Assembly: GCF_001854405.1 (NCBI RefSeq)
Contig: NZ_CP017718.1
Location: 992,001 to 1,056,000 of the forward strand
Source of the DNA: Hyphomonas sp. Mor2
GTDB taxonomy: Bacteria > Pseudomonadota > Alphaproteobacteria > Caulobacterales > Hyphomonadaceae
Length of the DNA stretch: 64,000 nt
Direction: 5' to 3'
Part shown: one piece after another, positions 18,491 through 28,651 of the stretch
How positions within the stretch are numbered: the stretch's first letter is position 1
How the letters are laid out: each line of letters opens with the position of its first letter
The notes under the pieces: generated by a model
The model's database searches: none
Told to the model about the DNA's origin: nothing
Seen by the model: the letters and a program-made list of their open reading frames with translations, nothing else
Made by a program: the position numbers and the translations under genes

Positions 18491-19276
18491 ATGGACTTGG
18501 GATCAAGGCAAAATCAGTTCGACTTGCGCGGCCTCCATGTGCTTGTCACGGGGGCTTCGGATGGGCTCGGTGCTGAGATTAGTAGGGCAATTGCGCGGTC
18601 TGGAGGAAAAGTATCGCTCGCTGCCCGGCGATTGGAGAAATTGAATGAATTGCAAATGCAAATCGCCGACGAGGGAGGTCATGCGTTTGCCACATTAATG
18701 GATGTTGAAGACGAAAAATCAGTATCGGCGGCTTTCGATTCCGCTGAGCAACAATTTGGTCGAATTGATGGGCTTGTCGCCAACGCAGGAATTAGCTTTG
18801 AAAGCCCAGTTTTAGATCAAAGTTTAGAGCAATTTGATCAAACAGTCTCGGTAAACCTTCGGGGTGTTTTCTTGACGGTGCGAGAGGCCGGCCAAAGAAT
18901 GTTGAGCACTGAGAACGATAGTCCAGGACACGGCAAAATCGTCATCAACGCATCTTATACAGCGCACAAAGTTAGCTCAAATTTGAGTGCCTATTCGGCG
19001 TCTAAAGCCGGAGCTGTGCAGTTTGGTCGAGTAGCCGCGCGGGAATGGGCTAAAAATGGGATTAACGTAAACATGCTCTGTCCCGGTTACCTCTCTACGC
19101 CAATGACCTCAGAATTTTTCGCGTCAAATGCTGGTGTGAAGTTTGCTTCTCGATTTCCAAGAGGCCGGGTGATGCCCCCAGACGCACTTAATGACCTGAC
19201 GCTGTTCCTACTTTCTGATGCATCCAAGTACATAACTGGCTCGGTATTCTCCATAGATGACGGACAATCACTCTGA
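18491..19276 (+). CDS. Short-chain dehydrogenase/reductase (SDR)
   Basis: 261 residues, classical SDR. NAD(P)-binding TGASDGLGAEI, NNAG-type VANAGISF, catalytic Ser region (INASYTAHKV) and YSASK with catalytic Tyr and Lys, then PGYLSTPM. GGAG lies 7 bases before the ATG. The cofactor loop AARRLEKL suggests an NADP preference but is not decisive. It is divergent from the hydrolase-like paralogue across a 331-bp region (to 18159) holding the CTGAAC-N4-GTTCAG operator, and could share its control. Substrate unknown. Confidence 0.88.
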   Translation: MDLGSRQNQFDLRGLHVLVTGASDGLGAEISRAIARSGGKVSLAARRLEKLNELQMQIADEGGHAFATLMDVEDEKSVSAAFDSAEQQFGRIDGLVANAGISFESPVLDQSLEQFDQTVSVNLRGVFLTVREAGQRMLSTENDSPGHGKIVINASYTAHKVSSNLSAYSASKAGAVQFGRVAAREWAKNGINVNMLCPGYLSTPMTSEFFASNAGVKFASRFPRGRVMPPDALNDLTLFLLSDASKYITGSVFSIDDGQSL

Positions 19277-19435
19277 CGCCTTGAGTCATGAGGCGGGCGC
19301 TCAAATACGGACGAGGCCGGTTAAGCGTTCAATCACGCACGCGAGAGTTTAAGTTCCGAAGCGCGTGCTTCAGTAGATCATAATAACCTGGCTGCTCAGC
19401 GGCGCTCTGTCCGGAGATATCAAACTGGTTGGTGG

Positions 19436-20068
19436 CTAGTTAGAGCTCTTCGACGGAAGGTCACTTAGCGATTTCCGCATAGCCGGCCTGCGCATTAAGG
19501 TTTTAAGATACTTTTTTAAGGGCTCGGCGAGTTCAATTCCGCGGACCATTCTGGCAAAGAACAAAGTGTATCCAAGAGAAATGTCGGCTGCACTAAATCC
19601 GCGGTTCAGCAGATATTCTCTATCCGCCAAAACCTTTTCCAGCATATCGAAAGACTTTGAGATTTGATGGCGGCAATACTGATCAAAAGCGTCAGAGACG
19701 CGATATGGATCAGTGTCCAAAGCCTGACAGAAGCTTATTGTAACATAGTTCGCAATGCCGCTTTCGGCCATATGAAACCACTGAATGTACGTGCCAAACT
19801 CTGGATCATCAGGTGGCACGACCAAATCGCTGGGTCCGTATCGGCGGAGTAAATATTCTGCGATGGCCGTGGATTCGATGACCAAGTTACCATCATCGAT
19901 CAAGGCCGGAATCTTGCCCATAGGGTTTATCTTGCGAAATGCGTCGGACGCAAAGTAAGCCGGGTCATAGTCAATGCTAATGAGTTCGTATTCGAGCCCC
20001 ATCTCTTCGAGCAACCAAAGCGTGCGGATCGAACGGGTTCCAGGCGAGTGAAATAGCTTAAGGGTCAT
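19436..20068 (-). CDS. Glutathione S-transferase family protein
   Basis: 210 residues with a thioredoxin-like N-terminal domain (LFHSPGTRSIRTLWLLEEM, GKIPALIDDGNLVIESTAIAEYL) and a helical C-terminal domain (SAADISLGYTLFFAR). The Ser in SPGTRS is at the usual catalytic position. It lies downstream of, and in line with, the MFS transporter gene, 29 bp away. A GST in a catabolic cluster that seems to handle sulfur compounds might open a thioether or detoxify an electrophile, but the substrate cannot be told. Confidence 0.88.
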   Translation of the reverse strand: MTLKLFHSPGTRSIRTLWLLEEMGLEYELISIDYDPAYFASDAFRKINPMGKIPALIDDGNLVIESTAIAEYLLRRYGPSDLVVPPDDPEFGTYIQWFHMAESGIANYVTISFCQALDTDPYRVSDAFDQYCRHQISKSFDMLEKVLADREYLLNRGFSAADISLGYTLFFARMVRGIELAEPLKKYLKTLMRRPAMRKSLSDLPSKSSN

Positions 20069-20097
20069 GGCTTCATCCGTTGCATGATATCGCGATC

Positions 20098-21441
20098 TTA
20101 GCGCGCTTTACTTTGATCAGGGGTGGAAGATTTGTTTCTGGCGGGAAGCATGAACAATGACAGTCCGGCTATGGCAGACCCTAGCGCCATTATGGGTGAC
20201 ACGACCATTAGTGTCATTCCTGCTCCAAATAAGATACCTCCGGACCATGGCCCGACAATCGCGCCGCCACGGCCAAACCCAAGAACAACCCCAGTGCCAG
20301 ACGCGAGGACGGCCGGTGGGAATGATTGAGCAAAGAGTGCGAAAAACCCTCCAACGGCAGCGAACAACCAAAAGCCGCCTATACCGCCAACCCAAACCAT
20401 CGAGCTCATTGATTGCGTAAACAGAGGAAATCCTGCCACGGATAATGCGCTTCCGAAAAGCGCAACGATCATGAGCGGCTTAAGATCAAAGAACTTCGAG
20501 AAAAGAGCCATGGTCATCGTGCCGACCAAACCGCCGAGGCTGATTGCCGCCAATACTTCGGTTCCCTGAGCTTCAGAGTAACCAAGATCAATCACCGCCG
20601 GCGGCATCCATTTTACGAAAAAATAGTAAGTTAAAACGTTCCCCAAATAACAAATCATCATAACCAACGTAATTCTCGCCGTTTTATCTTTGAACAAGGC
20701 AGAAATGTCGGTTTTGGCGGGTTGGAAATTCTGCTGTCTGAGTGAAAATTCAGTGCTGTGCCCAATCTTCTTGAGCGTTCTCGCAATTTTGTCTTTTGCT
20801 TTGGCGTGGTGCTTGCGCTCAAGGAAGCCAATTGATTCAGGTGCGAGCAATGCAAATACGGGAATCAAAACCAGACTGATCAGTGCGCCCAATTGGAAAA
20901 TCACTCGCCAATCATACTCGATCAAAATCGGTCCGGCGACTTTACTAACCAAAAACACGCCAGTCGTGTAACCTGCCGCAGTTATTAAAACAGCCAGACT
21001 GCGATTCTTTCCATTGCTGTATTCAGAGGCGAGGGCGGTCGCTCCGGCGAGTACTCCGCCGACGCCAATTCCAGTAAACACTCTTGAGGCAGCTAACGTT
21101 TCGAAGTTTGGCGATAGGCCCGAGATACCCATACCGATTGTCAAAATGACGAGGCAAGTAATGATAGTGAGCTTTCTACCCAGATTATCTGATAGCGAAC
21201 CCAGAAAAACAGAGCCGACCGCCATACCTACAAACTCCAATGGCAGCAAAAACCCCAATTGTTGTTTTGACAGTGACCACTCTTCAGCGATCCCTGCGCC
21301 CGCCAGTGCGATCGACATCACATCGTAGCCATCTAGCGCCATCAGAAGCGTGCAGAGAGCGATAACGACCCATTGATTTATGCTCATTGGAGCGTGTTCG
21401 ATAATGTCTCCGGGGGACGATATCTCGGTTGTCTCAGCCAT
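20098..21441 (-). CDS. MFS transporter, aromatic acid/H+ symporter-like
   Basis: 447 residues from ATG at 21441, which has AGGAGG a few bases upstream. Twelve membrane segments are visible. The motif DGYDVMSIALA in TM1 and the loop GSLSDNLGRK after TM2 are typical of the AAHS (4-hydroxybenzoate-type) family of organic-acid importers. The cluster downstream in reading order holds CoA ligation and beta-oxidation-type enzymes. The transporter therefore probably imports the carboxylate or amide that feeds them. It is in the inner membrane. Confidence 0.88.
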   Translation of the reverse strand: MAETTEISSPGDIIEHAPMSINQWVVIALCTLLMALDGYDVMSIALAGAGIAEEWSLSKQQLGFLLPLEFVGMAVGSVFLGSLSDNLGRKLTIITCLVILTIGMGISGLSPNFETLAASRVFTGIGVGGVLAGATALASEYSNGKNRSLAVLITAAGYTTGVFLVSKVAGPILIEYDWRVIFQLGALISLVLIPVFALLAPESIGFLERKHHAKAKDKIARTLKKIGHSTEFSLRQQNFQPAKTDISALFKDKTARITLVMMICYLGNVLTYYFFVKWMPPAVIDLGYSEAQGTEVLAAISLGGLVGTMTMALFSKFFDLKPLMIVALFGSALSVAGFPLFTQSMSSMVWVGGIGGFWLFAAVGGFFALFAQSFPPAVLASGTGVVLGFGRGGAIVGPWSGGILFGAGMTLMVVSPIMALGSAIAGLSLFMLPARNKSSTPDQSKAR

Positions 21442-21507
21442 TTTCTTCCTCCTTTGAGCGCCGTCTCGCAAATTCGCTGATCTCTTTAGAATCCACCCAA
21501 AACGGCA

Positions 21508-22548
21508 TTACGAATGTATCGTTGTTGTTGCGGAATCCTTTGAAAGCAATTCTACACCCAGCCTCGCCAGCGCCGGAGCGAGTTCACCGTACGCAACCGC
21601 ATTTTCATTTGAGGCGGTGCCGTCAATCGCACGCTTCATGATGCCTTGAAGGATTGCGGCGAAACGGAAAAAGCTGAAAGCTAAATAGAAATTCCAATTC
21701 GGAATTCCTGCGATACCCCGCTGATTGCAATACTGTTCGATGTAGGCGGGTTCCTCAGGTATTCGGTGTGCTGCCCGATCAATACCACCCAAGCCAGAGA
21801 TTACTGCATCGTGAGGCATGCGCAGCTGCATGCATTGATAAGCAATGTCTGAGAACGGATGTCCCAGCGTAGATAGTTCCCAATCCAGTACTGCTATTAC
21901 GCGAGGCTCGCGTGGATGGAACATCAGATTATCTAAGCGAAAGTCTCCGTGGATGAGCCCAACCTGCCCGTCATCTTCCGGCAAATTCTCAGGCAGCCAG
22001 TCAATCAGCTGATCCATTTCGTCGATCGCGATGGTTTCACTCGCGCGGTATTGATTTGTCCAACGTGAAATCTGGCGCTTGAAATAGTCTCCGGGTTTTC
22101 CAAAATCACTCAGTCCGACTGTTTGGACATTCACGCTGTGTAGCGCCGCGAGCACCCGGCTCATTTCATCATATATTTTAACGCGGTCTGATTCAGCGAG
22201 CTCGGGTACAGCCGGGTCCCAAAAAACGCGGCCTTGTTCGAAACTCATCACGTAAAAGAGGCTGCCTGCGACCGAAAGGTCTTCGCAGAGATGAAACACG
22301 CGAGGCACAGGCACGCCGGTTTCTTGTAATGCTGATAAAACTCGAAATTCTCGATCCACCGCATGAGCAGATTTTAAGATTTCGCCCATCGGTTGACGTC
22401 GCAACACATAATTTCCGCTGTCAGCGGTGATCAAATAAGTCGGATTAGACTGGCCGCCAGAAAACTTCTCCAACGTGCGCAGGGTCTTGAACCCTTTAAT
22501 ATTCGACTCAAGATAACGGCCGATAGATTGGGGATTGAATTTTTCCAT
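21508..22548 (-). CDS. APH-like phosphotransferase, ACAD10/11 kinase-domain type
   Basis: 346 residues from ATG at 22548. Aminoglycoside-phosphotransferase fold: a glycine-rich loop (KFSGGQSNPTYLI), RRQPMGEIL (ATP-binding Lys region replaced by the family pattern), catalytic HGDFRLDN and metal-binding LDWELSTLGHP. These motifs match the kinase domain of ACAD10/11 and bacterial LvaA, known to phosphorylate 4-hydroxyacyl-CoA. An ACAD11-like dehydrogenase is encoded at 30132 in the same region. Function as a hydroxyacyl-CoA kinase is therefore likely but inferred. Confidence 0.85.
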   Translation of the reverse strand: MEKFNPQSIGRYLESNIKGFKTLRTLEKFSGGQSNPTYLITADSGNYVLRRQPMGEILKSAHAVDREFRVLSALQETGVPVPRVFHLCEDLSVAGSLFYVMSFEQGRVFWDPAVPELAESDRVKIYDEMSRVLAALHSVNVQTVGLSDFGKPGDYFKRQISRWTNQYRASETIAIDEMDQLIDWLPENLPEDDGQVGLIHGDFRLDNLMFHPREPRVIAVLDWELSTLGHPFSDIAYQCMQLRMPHDAVISGLGGIDRAAHRIPEEPAYIEQYCNQRGIAGIPNWNFYLAFSFFRFAAILQGIMKRAIDGTASNENAVAYGELAPALARLGVELLSKDSATTTIHS

Positions 22549-22603
22549 TGCTACCTGCCTTGTGTCCGTTTTGAGAAACAAGACCCATTGCTCACGCCGC
22601 GTG

Positions 22604-24226
22604 TCAGGGGTTCACCATCTTGCGCAGATCAAACTTTTTGATTTTCCCTGTCGCCGTTTTGGGAAGATCCATAAAAATTGCCTTGGTGGGGCACTTATAG
22701 TGAGCAAGCCGTTCTCGGCAGAACGCAATCAGCTCTGCCTCATTGAGGCTAGCGCCAGGCTTTAGCTCTACACAAGCAACGGGCGTCTCTTCCCACTTCT
22801 CGTGTTTGCCGCCTACGATCGCTGCTTCGGCAACAGCTGGATGCTCATAAATGATCGCTTCGACCTCAATCGATGAGATATTTTCCCCGCCTGAGATGAT
22901 GATGTCTTTAGAGCGATCTCTGATTTCAATATGGCCATCAGGGTGGCGGACAGCGAGATCACCTGACCAGAAACGCCCGCCTTTAAAGGAGGCTTCCGTG
23001 GTTGCCGGATTTTTTAGATAACCCTTCATCACGGTGTTGCCGCGGAACATAACTTCGCCGACTGTTTCTCCGTCGAATGGCGTCTCTTCGAGTGTTTCGG
23101 CATCTCGGACACTCATTTCCTCCATGACGGCATAATTGATGCCTTGGCGCGCACGTTTGATCGCGCGATCAGCATCGCTAAGGTCATCCCATTCTTGGCG
23201 CCAAGCACAAGAGGTTACAGGGCCTGACAGCTCAGTTAATCCGTATACGTGAAGCACGTCGAAGCCGACCGCCTCAGCACGCTTCAAGACAATGGCGGGC
23301 GGCGCCGACCCGGCGGTCATCAGATGTACTGTGCGTGGGAGCTTCGTTCCACGGTTTTCAAGTTCGGTCACCGCCATGTTTAAGACGATGGGAGCGCCGC
23401 AAAGGTGCGTGATGTCTTCTTTGATGAGTGCATCCACGATATCAGACGCAACGGGTGCGCGTAAGCAAACATTGGTTCCTGCTTTGGACGCAAGGATCCA
23501 CGGGAAACACCAACCATTCGCATGAAAAATGGGCAAAGCCCACAAGTACCGTGGATGTCGTGGCAGTGACCATTCGTGAGCCTGGCCAAAACTAACCAGG
23601 TAAACTCCGCGATGATGGAACACGACGCCTTTAGGGTCGCCAGTTGTTCCAGATGTGTAGTTGAGGGCGATGGCATCCCATTCGTCATCCGGGTAAATAT
23701 CGTCTTGGTGCAAGGGTGTTGCCGGTGCAATGAACGTCTCATAGTCCTCGCCCTGCAGCGAAACTTCACCTTCAAACTGTGGATCCGGGATGAGGATGAT
23801 GCGTGGCTTGACTTCGCAAAGACTGAGCGCGGCTTCAGCCAAATCAGCGAGCGCCACATCAACAAATAGAATTTCGCATTCCCCATGGTCCAGGATAAAG
23901 GCGATTCCGGCGCCATCCAAGCGGGTGTTGAGCGCATTGATGACACCACCGGAAAATGGGATGGCATAGGTCAGCTCAACGCTTTCAAATGTGTTCCGAC
24001 ACAGGATCGAAACCGTGCTGTCTTTTGTGACACCAGCATCTTTGAGGGCCGCTCCAATTTTGAGGCAGCGTTGAAACGTATCGGCCCAAGACTGTGTTCG
24101 ATCGTCTTGGACAATCGCATCGTCATCGGGGTAGGCGGTGGCAGCATAACGCACGAATGCGTTCGGTGTGAGCGGCATATGGTTCGCTTGAACCTTACCG
24201 AGGCCTGCATCGTATTTTCCAGCCAT
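22604..24226 (-). CDS. AMP-dependent acyl-CoA synthetase
   Basis: 540 residues. AMP-binding motif ALNYTSGTTGDPKGVVFHHRG (with Thr/Gly-rich P-loop), central VYGLTELSGPVTSC, WSGDLAVRHPDGHIEIRDRSKDIIISGGENIS (hinge Asp/Arg) and the C-terminal catalytic Lys in TATGKIKKFDLR. It resembles medium-chain or short-chain fatty acyl-CoA ligases of the acs/fadK-type superfamily. It activates an unknown carboxylate to its CoA ester in the leftward cluster with a crotonase and a kinase. GGGAG lies upstream of the ATG. Confidence 0.9.
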   Translation of the reverse strand: MAGKYDAGLGKVQANHMPLTPNAFVRYAATAYPDDDAIVQDDRTQSWADTFQRCLKIGAALKDAGVTKDSTVSILCRNTFESVELTYAIPFSGGVINALNTRLDGAGIAFILDHGECEILFVDVALADLAEAALSLCEVKPRIILIPDPQFEGEVSLQGEDYETFIAPATPLHQDDIYPDDEWDAIALNYTSGTTGDPKGVVFHHRGVYLVSFGQAHEWSLPRHPRYLWALPIFHANGWCFPWILASKAGTNVCLRAPVASDIVDALIKEDITHLCGAPIVLNMAVTELENRGTKLPRTVHLMTAGSAPPAIVLKRAEAVGFDVLHVYGLTELSGPVTSCAWRQEWDDLSDADRAIKRARQGINYAVMEEMSVRDAETLEETPFDGETVGEVMFRGNTVMKGYLKNPATTEASFKGGRFWSGDLAVRHPDGHIEIRDRSKDIIISGGENISSIEVEAIIYEHPAVAEAAIVGGKHEKWEETPVACVELKPGASLNEAELIAFCRERLAHYKCPTKAIFMDLPKTATGKIKKFDLRKMVNP

Positions 24227-24261
24227 TTGCTGCTCCCGTGATATGTGCGTCTTGTGTTGTT

Positions 24262-25071
24262 TTAGATCTTTGAGAAATCGCCATGGCGTCCGGCGCCATC
24301 GCTAAACCGACCAGCGCCGGAAATGCCGTCTTTACGGAGGGTCTCAAGGCCGTTGGCCCATTCGAGTTTGAGGCCATCGCGGACAGAAAGATGGCGTCCT
24401 TCGATTACAGTGCGACGGTCGGCGAGCATTGTCGATTGAGGAAAGCGGGCGATCTCATGGGCAATTGCTTGAGCGGCCTCAAGTGCGGTTCCGTCTTCAA
24501 CAACGCGTTCACACAACCCGATTTTGTAGCACTCTTCGGCTTCTACTTTGCGGCCTGTTAGAACCAAATCGAGTGCTTTGCCTTGTCCAACCAGACGCGG
24601 CAGTCGGATTGTTCCTCCGTCAATGAGAGGGACACCCCAGCGCCGGCAATACACACCCATATAGGCGCTCTCTGCCATGACGCGCATATCGCAAAGCAGC
24701 GCCAGTTCCATGCCCCCTGCAACTGCAGGACCCTCGATTGCTGCAATCATCGGCTTATTAAGCTCCATACGAGAAGGTCCCATCAGCGCACGCGGAGGGT
24801 CCCCACCGCCAATCGGAAAGGCCATCGCATCGACGACATCGCGTTGGAAATCCTCATCTTTGAGTGAGGCCGCGTACTTCAGATCCCACCCGGCACAGAA
24901 TGTACCACCTGAGCCGTAGAAAACGCCAGCAAGCGCGTCGCTTTCTTCGAATTTAGTGAACGCCTCGGTCAAAGCATCAGCCGCTTCCGGCGAAACCGCA
25001 TTTCTTGCATCCGGGCGGTCATGCACAATGGTCCAGACCGGACCGTCCTCGAGAATTTTTACACTCATCAT
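24262..25071 (-). CDS. Crotonase (enoyl-CoA hydratase/isomerase) family protein
   Basis: 269 residues. CAGWDLKY oxyanion loop and GPAVAGGMELALLCDMR carry the first glutamate. The second position of typical hydratases (PE in PEIKLG) is replaced by RRWGVPLIDGGTIRLPRL, so the chemistry may be isomerase, hydrolase or lyase rather than simple hydration. Lies 35 bp upstream of the acyl-CoA synthetase gene in the same direction and probably in one operon. It starts at ATG 25071, with a second ATG at the next codon. Confidence 0.87.
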   Translation of the reverse strand: MMSVKILEDGPVWTIVHDRPDARNAVSPEAADALTEAFTKFEESDALAGVFYGSGGTFCAGWDLKYAASLKDEDFQRDVVDAMAFPIGGGDPPRALMGPSRMELNKPMIAAIEGPAVAGGMELALLCDMRVMAESAYMGVYCRRWGVPLIDGGTIRLPRLVGQGKALDLVLTGRKVEAEECYKIGLCERVVEDGTALEAAQAIAHEIARFPQSTMLADRRTVIEGRHLSVRDGLKLEWANGLETLRKDGISGAGRFSDGAGRHGDFSKI

Positions 25072-25103
25072 ATAATCCTAATTTTGGTGCTTTTTGACCA
25101 GGC

Positions 25104-26549
25104 TTAAGCCCAAACGGGAGGGCGGTTTTGTATCCATGGGGCCGCGCGCTCGAGTTCTCCCGCTAGCGAAAGCAAAAGGTCGTCTTTCCCGAAGCCAGCG
25201 GTCAGCATGACACCAACGGGCAGACCGTCTTTGGTCTGGTGAAGGGGCAGGGAAATAGACGGCTGCCCAGTCGCATTCTGAAATCCCGATATGTACCACA
25301 TATCGTATTTCTCATCGCCCTCATGCAGCTGAGCACCAGTGACCCGGCTATACTCGCCAATCTTTATAGGTGGGCTACTCACGCACGGTGTAACCAATAC
25401 ATCATAGTCTTCATGAAACTGACCCATTTCGCGCGCGACTTGGCGAAGGGTTTCTTGACTGTGCAGAACCTGAGGACCCGTGACCCTCTGAGAGTATTCG
25501 TACATTTTCCACGAGAACGGTTCAAACATATCCTCGCTTAATGCGCCGCCCTCGGCTTGTTTAATCGCTTCGAATCCAGCGCCAACGACTGCGAGACCTA
25601 CAATTCGCATGCCGGTCATTAGTCGTTCTAACGAAACAGCTGGGAGTTTTTCTTCAACATCATGACCTAAGCCGGAGAGTAACTTTGCGGCATTATCCGC
25701 AGCTATCTTGCATTCGGGGTGCATCGCTCCGGGTTTGACCCAATGGTCGCTGTAATAAGCAATTTTCAGGCGCTTTGGTGGGTGGTCCAATGCGCTAATG
25801 TAGGTCGAAGCCGGCTTCGGCGTTCCATATGGGTCTCCAATGCCGGGACCAGAAACGCAGTCGAGCATCGCTGCGGTGTCTCGCACCGTCCGAGAAACAA
25901 TATGATTGATGCCCATTCCATACGCCACCTCGCCCGCGACCGGGCCGGCAGGGGTTAAGCCACGCGAAGGCTTGTGTCCGACCAAGCCACAACACGAGGC
26001 GGGAATCCGAATGGATCCTCCTCCATCATTGGCATGGGCCATTGGGACAACTCCGGCTGCGACAAAGGCGGCCGAGCCGCCTGAAGAGCCTCCAGGTGTT
26101 CGCGACGTATCCCACGGATTTAGGGTATCTCCATAGGCGTTCGACTCCGTGATCGGAATAAGCGCCATCTCAGGGACCGTCGTTTGTCCGATAGGGATCG
26201 TGCCGCTATTCAAAAAACGCTCTGTGAGCGTGTCAGTATGCTGCGCGACATTGTCTTTGCGAAAAGAGAGCGACATGGTCGAAGGCCAACCTTCACGATC
26301 TCCGCCATAATCTTTCAACAAGAATGGAACACCGGCAAAGGGCCCATACCTTCCTGTTCCTGCATCGGTCGACTTAGCTTCTTCGCGCGCTTGATCGTAA
26401 GCCTTGTACATCAAAGCGTTGAGAACCGGATCGTGTTTTTCCGCGAGCTCAATTGCGCAATTCACGAGCTCCGTAGCCGACACGTCTTTGCGTCGCACGA
26501 GGTCCGCAAGACCAAGTCCGTCATATTCAGAGTATTCAGACGTTTGCAT
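25104..26549 (-). CDS. Amidase (amidase signature family)
   Basis: 481 residues from ATG at 26549 ([12 protein letters not shown]), preferred over a 14-residue longer frame because it begins next to the conserved domain. The Ser-cisSer-Lys triad is visible: Lys in [22 protein letters not shown] with the cis-Ser, and the nucleophile Ser in [22 protein letters not shown]. These enzymes hydrolyse carboxamides. It overlaps the upstream aminotransferase gene by about 14 bp, so the two are co-expressed. A role in releasing a carboxylate from an amide before CoA ligation is inferred. Confidence 0.9.
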   Translation of the reverse strand: MQTSEYSEYDGLGLADLVRRKDVSATELVNCAIELAEKHDPVLNALMYKAYDQAREEAKSTDAGTGRYGPFAGVPFLLKDYGGDREGWPSTMSLSFRKDNVAQHTDTLTERFLNSGTIPIGQTTVPEMALIPITESNAYGDTLNPWDTSRTPGGSSGGSAAFVAAGVVPMAHANDGGGSIRIPASCCGLVGHKPSRGLTPAGPVAGEVAYGMGINHIVSRTVRDTAAMLDCVSGPGIGDPYGTPKPASTYISALDHPPKRLKIAYYSDHWVKPGAMHPECKIAADNAAKLLSGLGHDVEEKLPAVSLERLMTGMRIVGLAVVGAGFEAIKQAEGGALSEDMFEPFSWKMYEYSQRVTGPQVLHSQETLRQVAREMGQFHEDYDVLVTPCVSSPPIKIGEYSRVTGAQLHEGDEKYDMWYISGFQNATGQPSISLPLHQTKDGLPVGVMLTAGFGKDDLLLSLAGELERAAPWIQNRPPVWA

Positions 26550-27879
26550 GCATGCCTCCAACTTTTTCACGGACCTTGCGAAGGCCTGCAAGAGCTACAT
26601 CCAACATCTGATCGATGTCCGCATCGGTCATAACGGTCGACAATAGCATTCCACCGCGACCCAGCGGTAAGATCCCATTATTGATGAAATGATCAAAGAA
26701 AATCGCAGGGCCTTTTCCAGAGATTTTGGCATTTACAATATCTCGAAAACTCTGCGGCTCTGTGTCTGTGAACAAGTATCCGATCATGGATCCGTGTCCG
26801 TTCACGTGCCCCGCGACACCGGCAATGCTAAATGCCTCTTTTAGACCCTGCCGCGTTTTTTCGCCCAAGCGCGCAAGATGATCAAACGCGTCATGATCGA
26901 GGAGCTTCATGCAGGCAATTCCCGCAGCCATCGACACTGGATGAGCATTGAACGACCCTCCATGAGGGACCCGCGATCTACCCGGCTGGGTAACGTCAAA
27001 TACCTTCATTATCGACTTTTTTCCGCCAATCACGCCGATAGGAAGGCCGCCGCCTACAATTTTTCCAACGGCGCTAAGGTCTGGCACGATACCGTATTCT
27101 CCTTGCATGCCATTATACCCGCCACGTACGGTCATCACTTCATCGAAGATCAAAACAACATCGTTTTCGCTGCACCATTTTCGCATGGCTAGAAGGTAGG
27201 CAGACGTCGAAGGCAGATAACCCATGCGTGCCGGCACCGGATCCAGCAAAACACAAGACAGCTGCTCTTTGTTCCGGTTTAAAATTTCTAGCGACGTTTC
27301 GACGTCATTGAGCGGAAGAACAACGACGTCGTCCATCACGCCTTTAGTCGTGCCCTCTGCCGTCGCTACCGGTGAGGGAGCATTGTCGGGACCCCATTTG
27401 TCCGGCGTCGCGTTTTGGCTCACCTCAACAGCGTCGAATGTCCCGTGATACGCGCCTTCGACTTTTGCGATCTTGGGGCGCCCCTTGAACGCTCGTGCGG
27501 CTTTGATACAAAGCATCACAGCTTCTGTGCCGGAGTTGCAAAATCTCAACTGCTCGATCGATGGAATGCGATCGACAATAATTTCTGCAAGTTCAACTTC
27601 AAGTTCGGTGGGCGCCGCGACGCAGACGAGTTTAGCAACCTGATCCTGCACAGCCTTTACAATGTCTGGATGGCAATGTCCGTGGATTGCGGATGAAAAA
27701 CTATTTACAAAATCCAGCCGACACACATTGTCTGCGTCCCAGAGTTTGGCGCCTTCGCCCCGCGCTGCATAGATCGGGTAGGGGGGGAAGTAGACGGTTT
27801 CTCGGCTGTTGCCGCCGGGCATAACTTCCAATGCGCGCTCAAAAAGGTGTGCGGAGTTACTATCGAAGTCGGGATGCAT
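26536..27879 (-). CDS. Class III aminotransferase (glutamate-1-semialdehyde aminomutase-like)
   Basis: 447 residues from ATG at 27879 (MHPDFDSNSAHLFERALEVMPGGNS). PLP fold type I: the FCNSGTEAVMLCIKAARA substrate/phosphate region, LIFDEVMTVRGGYNG with the PLP-binding Asp, and SAVGKIVGGGLPIGVIGG with the Schiff-base Lys. Similar to GSA aminomutases, but this subfamily also includes beta- and omega-amino acid transaminases used in catabolism. Linked to the amidase by a 14-bp overlap and divergent from the thiol dioxygenase-like gene. Substrate unknown. Confidence 0.88.
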   Translation of the reverse strand: MHPDFDSNSAHLFERALEVMPGGNSRETVYFPPYPIYAARGEGAKLWDADNVCRLDFVNSFSSAIHGHCHPDIVKAVQDQVAKLVCVAAPTELEVELAEIIVDRIPSIEQLRFCNSGTEAVMLCIKAARAFKGRPKIAKVEGAYHGTFDAVEVSQNATPDKWGPDNAPSPVATAEGTTKGVMDDVVVLPLNDVETSLEILNRNKEQLSCVLLDPVPARMGYLPSTSAYLLAMRKWCSENDVVLIFDEVMTVRGGYNGMQGEYGIVPDLSAVGKIVGGGLPIGVIGGKKSIMKVFDVTQPGRSRVPHGGSFNAHPVSMAAGIACMKLLDHDAFDHLARLGEKTRQGLKEAFSIAGVAGHVNGHGSMIGYLFTDTEPQSFRDIVNAKISGKGPAIFFDHFINNGILPLGRGGMLLSTVMTDADIDQMLDVALAGLRKVREKVGGMHANV

Positions 27880-28034
27880 AGGTTTAACCTTCTCACAGAA
27901 CTTGATTGCCGGAATACGCAATGAGTGACCAAAATTTGGGTCGATTGCGCTAAACCGAACTTGCGTTAATGTAATAACGGGTATATGAAGCTGTCAACTT
28001 GAAAAATTCGACCGATCACGAGAGGAGGCTGTGT

Positions 28035-28637
28035 ATGGGCGCTCAAGAAATGGATCTTAAAGCGGCGATCGCGAAAGCCGAATCTCTCAATGCCAGTTTC
28101 CTTGCAGGAGACCGCCGAGCCGAAGCTGAGCATGTGGGCGCCTTGCTCGAAGAGTTTTCAAAAATTGATATGATGGATTTTACAAGCTTTGGAGAACCTG
28201 AGCCTGCCGGCCCCGGAGTGTCCACGCTAACTGTGCACTCCACGGACGAGACAATGGTTCTGATCGCTTTTTTGAAGGCCAATGCGGTTATGGCAGCACA
28301 TGACCACAAGGACTTTATCGGTGGTATGCGCGTGCTGGAGGGGTCACTCAAAGTCGAGACATTTGCATATGTGCAGGGGCAGCGCCCTGATAAAATGGAT
28401 ATCGCCCAGCTTAAACGAGAAGATAGCGCGCAAATGGCGGCGGGAGAAACTGCGAGTATACTAAGCAATCAGTCGCAGATTCACCAAATCATTGCCGGAA
28501 AAGAAGGGGCGGTTTTCTTGGACGTATACACGATGTTCAATAGCCCCGGGTCATGTCGCTTCTACGATACGTCCGGAAGCGAAACGAACACCCAAGAAAT
28601 TGAAGCCAAACCACTTATCGATATTGCAATTCATTAA
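28035..28637 (+). CDS. Cupin, thiol dioxygenase (PCO/ADO) family-like protein
   Basis: 200 residues from ATG at 28035, with AGAGGAGG upstream. The stretch AHDHKDFIGGMRVLEGSLKVETFAY matches the first cupin motif of plant cysteine oxidases and cysteamine dioxygenase; His89 and His91 are candidate iron ligands. His150 in SQIHQIIAG is a candidate third, followed by GAVFLDVYTMFNSPGSCRFYDT, which parallels the VLDVLGPPYS...CTYY block of that family. Members oxidise a thiol to a sulfinate with O2. In this cluster it would make the sulfinate from which sulfite is released. Assignment by motif, so moderate. Confidence 0.7.
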   Translation: MGAQEMDLKAAIAKAESLNASFLAGDRRAEAEHVGALLEEFSKIDMMDFTSFGEPEPAGPGVSTLTVHSTDETMVLIAFLKANAVMAAHDHKDFIGGMRVLEGSLKVETFAYVQGQRPDKMDIAQLKREDSAQMAAGETASILSNQSQIHQIIAGKEGAVFLDVYTMFNSPGSCRFYDTSGSETNTQEIEAKPLIDIAIH

Positions 28638-28651
28638 AGGAGTAAGGCGCT

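Noticed and set aside
23380..23967. 195-codon minus-strand frame
   Set aside because: It shares the strand but is out of frame with the acyl-CoA synthetase, whose catalytic motifs lie in the other frame.
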